Assembly: GCA_001510575.1 (NCBI GenBank)
Contig: LNGK01000010.1
Coordinates: 1,589,111 to 1,653,110, forward strand
Length of the DNA stretch: 64,000 nucleotides
Reading direction: 5' to 3'
DNA from: Knoxdaviesia capensis
Taxonomy: Eukaryota > Ascomycota > Sordariomycetes > Microascales > Gondwanamycetaceae
Shown here one piece after another: positions 10,925 to 21,193 of this stretch. The notes below the pieces were generated by a model. The model was not told the DNA's origin, ran no database searches, and was given only the letters and a program-made list of their open reading frames with translations. Position 1 is the first letter of the stretch, and the number at the start of each line of letters is the position of its first letter. The position numbers and the translations under genes were made by a program.

Positions 10925-12403
10925 ATGCATACTCCAACTCTCCTCCTGATCTCCAGCGGACTGCTGGGATGCGTAGTAGCCGCGCCAGGCGGACACCGCG
11001 TAAGTTCTTCCCCCCCCAGTATTTCTCTCCTTCTGGCTATAGTCAAGAGATGCACGGAATACTCTCGAGAAAACTCCCCCACTGACCTCGACCTCCAGCT
11101 CTACCGCCGCCACGACAACCACTCCGAAGAAGCTAGCTCCACGACCGCGATCAACACCGCCGTGCCCTCCATCTCGGTGCCGGCGGTGTTCCTCCCCGGT
11201 GGGTGGAACGCGTCCGAGACGCACACGCTCCCGGGGAGTGGGCCCGGTGTTGTGTTCTCCTCAGGGGTTTCCACCGGCGCGGGGCCCCTTCTCGGCACCG
11301 GACTCCCCGGGACGGGGCTCCCGGTGTCCAACGCAACATTCACACAGCCCTCCACTTCAAACACCACCAGCACCACCAGCACGCTCTCGCACCCCGCCGG
11401 CCCCGGCACGCCACCCCCGCTCAGCCTGTGGCCCAACGGCACCGCCAGCGCCGTCCTCCCCTCCGGATCCTCCGCAGCAGTGCCGTGGCCCGCAGTGACC
11501 ACGGCCCCGGCCGCCAGCTCCACGCACGCGTCCGGCAACCTCCCGATCATGCCCTCCGCAACGGGCGGGACTGCGCCGCTGTTCCCCGCGAACTCGTCAT
11601 CGACGGTGCTCCGAGGCCTGCTGTGCAGCTCTGGGCGGGTGACGGCGGCGGAGTGTGTGCTGAGCACGGCGGACCCGACGCGGGCAATGGGGGGCTCTGG
11701 TGCTGGTCCCGGTGCTGGGGGGAGCAGCGCGAGTGGGAGTGTGGGGTGGACCACAGCCCGCACGCACCTCGGCACCGGATTGGTGCACCCCCCCGCGCCG
11801 ACGAGCACGTCCATCGCCAGCTCTACGCCAGTTGTCGCGGAAGGCAACACGTCGACGGAAGGACGCACCCGCACGCTCCGCGAGACCGTGACGCACACGC
11901 GCGACGGGGCGATGCCGTCCGAGTCAACCTCGACCGCCACTGCGAGCTCCACGGTGCGGTCCGCAGAGGGCGCGGAGTCGTGCTCGACGCCGGCGGCTGT
12001 GCATGTGCAGACGATCACACGCACGGTAGTGGTCACGCGGACGCGGGCGGTGTCCGGGGGTGTGTCTGGCCCGGCACCAGCTGATCCCGCCACGACCACC
12101 ACGACCACCACCAGCGGATTTGTGCCCTCCCTCAGCACCTCTCCGGCCCCCCCGCCAGACTCACCCTCCACAACCCCCGTGGAGCCCAACACCCCCGGCT
12201 CCCTCCCTGCCTGGCTCGCCAACCCCGAAAGCTGGGCCTGGCGCATGTACCGCCACCGCGGCCGGCCCGGCGCCGACCGCGGGCCGCCCGGTCCCGGCAA
12301 CGTCGCGCAGGCCGGCGCCGGCGCCGCCGAAACAACGACGACCACGGCTCCGTGTCCGGATGGCGGTCGTCGGGGGCCGCGTGCCACGCCCGCCGTGGTA
12401 TGA
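10925..12403 (+). CDS. Secreted Ser/Thr/Pro-rich protein, function unknown
   Basis: Two exons, 10925-10999 and 11099-12403, encode 459 residues. Exon 1 is a clean signal peptide (MHTPTLLLISSGLLGCVVAA) followed by PGGHR; exon 2 opens with LYRRHDN, where the dibasic RR could be a Kex2-type processing site. The remainder is low-complexity Ser/Thr/Pro/Gly/Ala with tracts such as SNTTSTTST and TTTTTTT, typical of heavily O-glycosylated wall or secreted proteins. No hydrophobic C-terminus is seen, so a GPI anchor is unlikely. The intron (11000-11098) has a GTAAGT donor, a CTGAC branch-like site and a CCAG acceptor, but it is 99 bases with no in-frame stop, so the sequence alone does not force splicing. 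The gene is convergent with the TRP-like gene. I do not recognise the family. Confidence 0.75.
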   Translation: MHTPTLLLISSGLLGCVVAAPGGHRVSSSPPSISLLLAIVKRCTEYSRENSPTDLDLQLYRRHDNHSEEASSTTAINTAVPSISVPAVFLPGGWNASETHTLPGSGPGVVFSSGVSTGAGPLLGTGLPGTGLPVSNATFTQPSTSNTTSTTSTLSHPAGPGTPPPLSLWPNGTASAVLPSGSSAAVPWPAVTTAPAASSTHASGNLPIMPSATGGTAPLFPANSSSTVLRGLLCSSGRVTAAECVLSTADPTRAMGGSGAGPGAGGSSASGSVGWTTARTHLGTGLVHPPAPTSTSIASSTPVVAEGNTSTEGRTRTLRETVTHTRDGAMPSESTSTATASSTVRSAEGAESCSTPAAVHVQTITRTVVVTRTRAVSGGVSGPAPADPATTTTTTTSGFVPSLSTSPAPPPDSPSTTPVEPNTPGSLPAWLANPESWAWRMYRHRGRPGADRGPPGPGNVAQAGAGAAETTTTTAPCPDGGRRGPRATPAVV

Positions 12404-13460
12404 GGCGTGAACAGGCCGTTTGGGTTCGAAGGAGAGGTTTTGTTTCTCTTTCTTTCTGGAGTTTGCTTCCTTCGTTCGAGTGTTTCCTTTGTCTTGTTTC
12501 TGTTTTCTCAAGTTGTGCATACTCACCCCGGTTGCTCCTTTCCTGTACAAACAATCCCCGGCCAGCCGGGCTCGCACATCCCGCATGGTTCTCTCTTTTG
12601 CATTTCCTATCCCCTGTTTGTTTCCTCGTCCATAGACACAACGGACTTCCCGAGATATACCCATCCTGGAAGGCTCCATCCGAACGTCGGAAAACGGCGC
12701 GCAGACGTCCACGCCACCTGTACCATAACACCGAGTTTTTTTTTCCTTCCTCATAAGTCATAATATCTGTCCGAAACCCGAGTTTTAATCACGTCCGTGA
12801 ACACCTTCGCATGCCAATAGATCTATCGTATAATTTTATATTCTGCTTGCCCTGATGCTACCCAGTCACAAGACAACCAGAACATATCCCATGCACCCAC
12901 CGACCCGTTTTCCCAGCAATATATAGACAGTCAGACTTTCCTGTCCCAAGATATATATAATAGTAGTAAAACAACCTGCCACGGCAAGATAATATCCTAA
13001 TAGGGGGGGAAAAAGCAACCCTCACATATTTAGGCGTGCAGAGCACCAACCTGCAGCACAGAAAAAAAAGCACAATCTCAGCTTCTCGACACCAAATGTT
13101 GAAGCACGCTGATAGCTTCCAAAAGCAAAATCCAGAAAAGAGAACAAGAGGCTCGTGTACCCACTAAGATACAGGCAGAGAATATATAGCCCGTAAAACG
13201 ACGAGGCCGTACCCAAAAAAACGCAAACTGTGTAAACCATGTGCTTTTTGTATTCCCCTTCAGCCCAAATACTAACAAAAAAGCGACAAAAATGTAAATT
13301 CCTAAGCGGAGAGCAATAGAAGAGTTTGATTAGACCCATAAGGAGCTTCGGCATCTAATATTGAAGCGCTCAGTGGGTGGTCATGTCAACATTAAAAATG
13401 GTGTGAAATAAATAATTCGCACATTATCAGGTGCGGTTATTAATATGTGGCGTGAGAGAA
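12404..13460. other. Convergent intergenic region (3' UTRs)
   Basis: No gene supported. It lies between two convergent genes. The left half is T-rich and the right half A-rich, consistent with 3' untranslated sequence from both sides. Confidence 0.6.
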
Positions 13461-16400
13461 TCAACGCCATCGGGGGGGAGTAGTGTTCGGGTGATCGATA
13501 ATCACGTTCGACTCGGCTTGGGTCTCCAGATTATGCACGGCAAGCGTTGCCACATCCCAGTTCTCGCGGAGATCCTCAGGCGCCGGCTCCATCGACACCG
13601 TAGTGGACTGCGACGGGTGGCGCGCGGGGATATTTTGCTGCTGCTGCGACCAGGTGCGAGCCGCCGGACTGTTGAAGATGGGAATGCGAGAGTGGATGGA
13701 GCTCGCGCCCAGGCTGTCGTGGTTCACATTGCCGAACCGGGCCTGTCCTAGCGGGGATTGAGGAAGCGGAGAAGCCACTTCACTGGAAGAAGTCACAATC
13801 TTCAGAGCCGGGACCTCGGCGCGTTCTGCACTTGGCGTGCGGCGGGAGCTCTTTCTGGGCACATCCGGCAAGTCGAGTCCAAGCCCAACACTGCCATCAC
13901 TCCTGGGTGATTCGACCTTCTCACGGCCGGAATCTTCCATCGGCGAGCTCTCCAGTCTGCTGCGAGGTTCGCCGTCGGCAGGCTCTGCATCCGGGCCGGT
14001 CACAGTAACAATGGCAGAGGAGGATTCGCCCGGCTTGTTCTGCAGCATTCTCATGGCCACGGGGGAATCATCCATGAGATCGTCGTCCTCCAAATTAGTA
14101 CGCGGTCGGGCTGGCGGCGGCATGCGTGCACTCCGCACCACTTCGAATCCCTTGCCCTTCTCCTTGGTCTTGCCTGCGAACATGCCCCTCAGCCAGCCCG
14201 AAGCAGTAGCGACGGGGCCGGTAGGATCAGCAGGGCCTGTTCCCAGTCTGCGGCCAGGCCTCTCCGAGTTGAGAGCCGGGCCACGCACTCCGTAATAAAA
14301 GTCGACCTCTCGTGTCGTGTAATCGGTGCGAGTGGCCGCGATATTTGGGTATGCAAACGGCGCCGGTGTAGCTCCACGGGAGATCTGGCCTTCAAGATCA
14401 ATCGCGTCTCCAAGGGGGCCACCGGGTGGGAGAAGGTTGGTCTCGGCGGCGGCTGGTCCAGCGTTTCGGCTCGGGCTGAAGCTGACGGAATTACTCGGCG
14501 GTGTCTGGTCGCTAACAGTTTCGCGCCGTCTCCTCGGCGGTCGATAGTAAGGGTCAGTAGGCTCCATCGCCAGCGACGGCGGCACACGAGTAACGCCAGG
14601 GCCAGGCGACGGGAGGAAAGAGAAGGTGCTAGATTCTCCAGGAGTAGGCGGTGCGAAGGATGAACTAGCAGCACTATCGAAGTTACGGGCCATAGGCGAC
14701 TGCATGTCGATACTATCAAACGCGGAAGATGTTCGCTTGTGGAACTTATTGCCTCCAAATCCGTATCCGCTGAGGCTAGCTGCGGAAGAGCTTCTGACAC
14801 GGCCGCTAGGCATCACATATCCTGTCTTGGACGCTTCGTTATCAATCAACATCGCAGCAGTCGAGACATTGCTGAGTCGTGACTGGCCATGCGCGCGGCG
14901 CGACATGCGGCGAGACAGTTGACGCATACCGAAGATCTTCGACAAGCCTCCAGTAGTGTGGCCACCAGCTCCCAGCAGGCGAAGAACAACCTCAATCACG
15001 GTTTGAACAGAATTTAGGAAAAACCCAAACGCTAGCACAGAGGCGTGGATCAGGAGGATCACGTATCCAAGCCATCCTTTGGGCCCCTCGGTCACGCCCA
15101 TACTAGGGACAAACGTCACCATGAGAAGAATGGTGATCAGTCGCAGCGTAGAAAACACGCCCGAGTATAGGTTCATCGAAGTCTGGCTGTCGTAGGGGTG
15201 GAAATACAGCAGTGTAACGAGGCTAACGACTTCAGCACTGGCAAGCATTGCGATCTGGGCGACTCCCGACGCCTGGGTGCAACCGATGGCGATACCACGG
15301 AGTAGCGTTAGGCCCAGAGGAACCAGAGCAAAGGCGGCTGAGTCGTCGGAATAAGTGTTGTATAACGGGCCGTATAGCAGCAAAGTCGACAGCCTATCGA
15401 ACAGGTCGGACTGGGGGTTCGCACGTCGGACAACATGAGTAAACCACCCAATGAACGCGAGCATGGCCACAAGGGTGATCACAGCCAACGCCACCAAGTA
15501 TGCAGGGGATCTATCGGCCACGACCAGCTGGAAACCAGAGAGTGTAACAATCGGCAGCATGAAGAAGTTGAAGACGATGCGCACAACGTTACCAATAGAG
15601 AACGGAATGTTCTTTGCCCGCAGGTCTTCTTCGGGGATGTTGGCCAGATGGCGATAGACCTTGCTGCCAAGGAAGATGATCTGCGAAAGCGTAAATACCG
15701 AGGCGAGGATAACAAGCAGCCAAACCATCATGCCGGCCCAGATGTCCGATACATTGGAGAGCCCAACGAGTTGGGTGACGCGGCCGATTCCGTATGTGCT
15801 GTTTGTAACATAGACTCCGTCGGCCATGTTGACCCACGGATCGTCAGAGGTCACGAATGTGTGGTTGAAGATCAGGGCCGACCAAGCTCCGTTGCTGACG
15901 ATTGGTTGGTAGAATCCCGGATAGCTGAGAGACAGGCTGCCTGTGAGCACGACGAACTGGATGTATTGCAAACAGTCACCGAATCCAGGCGTCACTAGGC
16001 GTAGCAGGTCGGGCATCTCCCTGCTGTGATTCGACGACCATTTGAAAATGTCGGTACTGCCCCAGGGGCAAAACACGGCGGCGAAGATGGTTGAAAATCC
16101 GACAAACATCAAAATGGCCAATGGGAAATATATCAGCATCGGTTCCAGACTTCCCAAGCTCGGAGTGATTGTAGCTGAGACACAACCAATGTTCGTTTCG
16201 GCGGAGTCGCCATAGATGAGAATGAAGGTCGTAGCAAGGGAGGTGAATGCAAAGGTAGAGTTAAGGTTCGTCGTTAGCCGCACGGCGGGAAGACCGGCGG
16301 GGGAAAGCCTAGATGAAGAGAGAAGAAACACAAATGTTAGCTCATAGAGGCTTCGGGCTCGAGACTGGGGCAAGGGATAGCGGAGCTAAAGGAACTGCAT

Positions 16401-17373
16401 ACATCACGGTCTGGTTGAATATGGGGCCAAGAGGGCAGGATGCATTGATAAGAGAGGTGTCACAAAAGTCGGTATTCTTTGCGTAGGGCTCATAAGACAG
16501 GAAGTTGACTTTGGTGACGAGGGTGGTAGCCCGGGGATCGTCGTTGCCAGGCTCGGGTTCGCGAACAATCTTGCCGTCGGTGCTAGCCGGGTCCCGCCAG
16601 TGTGGACTATCGGCGGGCGGGAGAGTAGAGCCAGACTGGCTGCCGGCTACGTTTCCCCAAGCAGTGACATGGAGAGGATAATCCTCTGACTCCATGTCGA
16701 AAACCGCATCGACGAAGAGCGGAACCCATTGTAGAGGAGAGGGGTTCTGATTTCGGTAGTCGGAAGGTAGACAGTTTTCAAAATTGATAAACACAGCGGC
16801 GGCTGGTACTATGAAGACGGAGAGAAGCAGACATAGGGTTGAGAGAGCAAGAGATGTTGTGGGAAGCGGCGAGGAGCGGGAGAGGGAGAGGGTGTGAGAT
16901 TTTCGAGAATTTGCTACTAATCTAGGCGGGATAGACAGCGGTGACGGTGATTCGAGAGCTTCGCGAGGCCCCGAGACTAGCGAGGAATAAGTAGCAGTAT
17001 TCGATGAATCCGGAATCCGTCTTTGTGGCGGCAAGGGTTTTCTCGATACTGGTGGATAAGATAATCGCGGCTGGTCTGATATAGGTAATGATATGCTCGA
17101 GTCTGAGTGGATACTGTGCTGGAAATGACGACAGCGGGAAGAGGAAGTCGTGGGGGCGGCCATGGCAGCTAGTGATGTGGGAGAGAAGGACTCAGAATGC
17201 TGCTGTGAAGAGGTCGAAGACTTGGGTGAAGGTGAGATTTGAGGCGGCTTTGGCGGCGCCGCGGTGGCATTGTGTCGGGTTGTGGAGGAAGCGGTCGTGG
17301 TCAGCGCATTCAGAGTCAAGGTGGTACCAGGCCATAGGCGAGACTCTCGCCAAGAGTCAGGCCGCGCTCGCAT
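13461..17373 (-). CDS. TRP-like / flavin-carrier (Flc) family multispanning membrane protein
   Basis: Exons 17373-16403 and 16308-13461, joined across a 94-base intron (donor GTATGC, acceptor TCTAG), give up to 1,272 residues. After a hydrophobic stretch at about 174-193 comes an ML-like extracellular domain beginning VFINFENCLPSDYRNQ. It is followed by about nine membrane segments (for example PMLIYFPLAILMFVGF, MVWLLVILASVFTL, LVALAVITLVAMLAFI) of the fungal TRP-like family (DUF907). A cytosolic tail of about 470 residues follows, Ser/Pro-rich and disordered. Family members include yeast FLC proteins and fission-yeast Pkd2/Trp663, linked to calcium and wall homeostasis and FAD transport. The start is uncertain: the first ATG places about 170 Ser-rich residues before the apparent signal peptide, and the only other nearby Met is at residue 71 (base 17163). 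Confidence 0.85.
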
Positions 17374-20300
17374 ACTGAAGCTGTGGAGAGGCGACGAATG
17401 AACACAGGGTGAAGGATGTCTATTCAGGATCGCTCTCGAGAGTCGACTCCAGATAGATGGAGATATCGATATCCCAGGCTATCTACGCTGGATGGATGTG
17501 GTTGAAGACAGGATGTGCACTGCGAAGGGGTGCAGCATGTGGAGTGAAATATGTAGCAGTAGATATATTGATTCGTATAGACTGGATGAACGGATGATTT
17601 GCGCTCATATGGGATTTAGACAAGAGCAAAGGGGGGTTGAGAGAATCAGTGAGGTCTAAGAGCCTTGCATTTTGTGAGGCGATAGCGAGGGAGCAAAAGA
17701 GGAATGACGAAAGATTTCGAGGATGAGGCAAATATGGGAAAGAGAGAAGAAGAGATGCTACAGGATATGTGGGGATTATTGAGATAAGAAGGCCAAGAGA
17801 ATCCGAAGAGGTTGAGAAGAGAACTTATGAGGGTCGTCGGAGGATTAAGTTGCTGTCGAGAGTGTCTTTTGGTGGGGAGACATGGAGGACGAGGGAGACG
17901 CAAGGACGAAGGATGAAAACGGGAGATGCACTCGTAAGAAATTACATAAACCAAAAAAATGATTTCTGAAGCCAAATTAATGGAACTTGAAATAATGATT
18001 CTTAAACTGGTATCACACGAGAAAACAGAGACGAAGAAAAGGAAATAGGGATAGGCCGGGAGAAGTTGAAAGGTGATGGAAGAAGAGAAGATGACAGAAG
18101 GAGGAAAAAGAAGTCAAAAGGCGAAGAAGAAAAAAAAAAACATGGGATCGGATGGGAAGAAAGAGGACGGGCAGGCGTAAAAAAAATAAATAAATAAAAA
18201 AACAGGCCTGTAGATCTTCAGACGGGACGAAACAAATTAGAGAGAAGGATCGAAGGCCCAAGAGAGGAAAACTCAGGGCAGGCAGGAACAACCCACCAAC
18301 CAGCCAGTCGTTTCCTTGAGGCCTCTCCAGGGAAGGCGCGGCACCGAACCAGGAAGCGGCGACCCTGGCCGGTTACGCATCGTTGTTATGCTGGTGAAGT
18401 TCACTAACAAAACCATACCAGCAAGGAAAGCCGGAAAGGAACAACCGCCCCACTGGAACTCGGAAGCTTGATAGGACTTGAGCTTGTGGAAGGATCACCT
18501 TCATCGCCCGAAGCCATCACGGCTCGTCGAGGGAAGGAGGAAAGCCAGCATATAATGCGGGCACATTCGGCTTTCAAGGTGACACAAGCATGCACAAGGT
18601 ACCTGTACGGTACAGTAGGAATGCAAAGATACTTGCTTGACATACAGATCGTCATGCACGATACACCTCCCCCATGAATACGAAAATTACGAGGGTCGTT
18701 CTCACTCCACTACGAACGTCTTCGACCCTTATATCCCTCTTTTTCCCGTCCATCGATACATCATCACACGCGTTACACGTGATGTCCCATACTTGGCTCA
18801 GCCAGCAGATTTCTGGTGGTGGCGGATTCTGCAGCAATGGGTCTGGCGCCTCTTGATGTTCCATGTTGGTCTGTTGTTTTGTTTCTCTCTCTCGGGAACA
18901 TCTTGGGCCAGCTGTGTCTGAAAGCTTGGCTGCGTGGTGGCTAGCATTGGCCGCCTCTCTGACATGGTGACCACTGACCAGATTTATTAAGGATGCAAGC
19001 TGGCTTCCCCTTGCAATATCGTCGTCCATGTCTTTCTATTACAGTGGTAAATAGCGACCCCCCGCCTCCTTCGTTTGAGACAAAGGAACTACATACTAAA
19101 GCCACAGTCAGGTACTTTATCGCGGCACTGCGGTCTCCGTCATACAAGTGTAAGTCGACGAATCCGGATCACCGCTTGTGATCCAGTGTCAACTCGATTC
19201 CAGAGGACCGGGAGAGGGGGGTTCTGCCTACGTTTGTTTGGCAAGTCACTTGTTTGACGCCCAACTCGAAGACGCAAACGTCAAGCCAGTCAGACCATGT
19301 TTTTTTATGCGTGGAGCTGGCGGAGCATCGAGGATTCTGTCTCTCTCGGGTGTTTTTGTTTGCCCGGGTGGGCGAACTGTTGGTGGGTGGGCTATAATGC
19401 ACCAATTATACATGGCAGAAGATCGTCACTGCAGAATCATCATGCCTTGTTAAGTGCACACATAAGTGCGTGGGAAGAGAAAACAGCCAAGCCCACAGAC
19501 AGCGAAACGGGGCAGGATTGCCCATCGCTTTATCGTCCAACTTGATGATCTGTGTGCTCGTAGGCGGTCGATCCTGATGGCACCGTATGCGCAGCCCCAA
19601 CCCAGAGAGACACATTTGCAAAGTCATTGGTTGTTGAGATCAAAGCCTAAAGCAAGTCAGTCTATATTTATGCTATTTTGTCACGGGCTTTTCAATGAAT
19701 TAAGAGTCAACTCATCCTCGTTTTTGCCTCGTATCCATCTGACCAGCAACGGCAACTATCTCACCCAATAGCTGGCACGGCAAACACAAAAAAAAGTCCT
19801 GCGCTGAATAAACAGTGGGGGAGGAAATACGAGGAGCCCTTGAAGAGAGAAAAACAATCCATTCTTTTTTCTTCTATCTCTCTTCGGGCTGCCTCCTAGA
19901 CAGAAATGCTTCAACCTTTTTATCATCTTGTACTGTAATGTGCTTGTGTTTCAGGGTCTTCCCAGCCCATCCCAGATTGAGACTGGTCTAGCCGCTGGTT
20001 TGCCTGGGTTCCCCCTTTTTCTACCCCAGCTCGAAGAAATCCTCCGTGCAAGAGAATCCAAGCACTGCAAGATACTCCTCCCGAGCGTGGGCGGGAGGGA
20101 GCACAGCACAAACAGGTTGAACGCGAAGGATAATCCAGTTCCCACACACACAATCATCTCTTCGGTTGGAATCTTGGAGGGCGTAAAAGCTCAAGGACGA
20201 ATGATAAAATGAAGTTGGGAGTTTCCCAAACGTCCGCGAGGGACCGGGGCAACGGGACCAGCGGCGCCGATCACTAGCAGTACCCGACTTTACCAGACGC

Positions 20301-21193
20301 TCCGCGCCGGCCACTCCACCCCGGCCCGGCAGGCCCGTCATGGCAAGCACGGCCGGTCAGGCCAGTATGTAATATGTCGTTCCCCAAGGGGACAGGCTCA
20401 AGATTACGCACAAAAAAGCATCTCGGGCAGGATTGTCGTTGTTCTTCAACACCAAGTTGAAAAAGTTCGTAATGGCGCGAGTGTTTTAAATAGATTTTGT
20501 CTGCCAACACTGACGTTTTCTCGTATTCCACTACCCAGCTGGCAGCCAGCCCGCTTCATAAGTGCCCCAACTAAGAGCACAACTAAGAGCACAAAAACGG
20601 ACGGATAAGCAAACGACATCCCAAGCTTCTTCAGCTCAGTAAGAGAAAAAAAAAATTTACGGCCCCAGGAAGATACATAGAGCGGACCTCGCCAAAAAAA
20701 AAAAATCTTATTCCCTACACACACACAGCTGCGCCTCCTTGTCATCGCCGTCCTGTCTGACTTTCCAGCCACCGCCCATCTCCGATGTATTTGGCGTGTG
20801 TGTGTGTGTTATTTTTTCGAATTCTTTTTTTTTGGCGAGTGCCCTGTTTCCTTTCTGGTCGTGTGTTTGTTTTGTTTCTTCCAACATGCTGAGTTCGGTG
20901 GCTTGACAGTTCGGTGGCTTACAGTTCGTGACACCTGCAATGCTGGACCTGCGTTGCCGCCCATCATGGCTGTGCGTTTGTGTGTTCCACAAAGCAGAAT
21001 TATGCACAGAACTCTTCAGGTTGAATTGCATGGGCGTTTGCAAAAGTTAATGCACACGCATCGTTTGAAAGGAAAAACAGATTCTTGCCGATGCATACAG
21101 GGCCTACCGAAATCTCTTGATGTCTAGTCACGACCAGTTACAGTATCAACCACATCACCAACCACTTTCTTGAACGGTCATATCCCACACATA
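17374..21193. other. 3.8-kb intergenic region
   Basis: No gene supported. It contains A/G-rich leader sequence of the TRP-like gene up to about 18.2 kb, a short (TG)n run near 20797-20809, a 12-base direct repeat at 20569-20592, and a degenerate tandem repeat of a 15-16-base unit at 20892-20930. All open frames are short and overlap one another. Confidence 0.5.
20892..20930 (+). repeat. Short degenerate tandem repeat
   Basis: AGTTCGGTGGCTT occurs twice, followed by GAC and AC, and then a third partial copy AGTTCGTGAC. The unit is 15-16 bases. No function is implied. Confidence 0.7.

Noticed and set aside
11101..12387. 428-codon minus-strand open frame
   Set aside because: It lies opposite the secreted Ser/Thr/Pro-rich protein. 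The low-complexity GC-rich codons leave all frames open, and only the plus strand has a signal peptide and TATA box.
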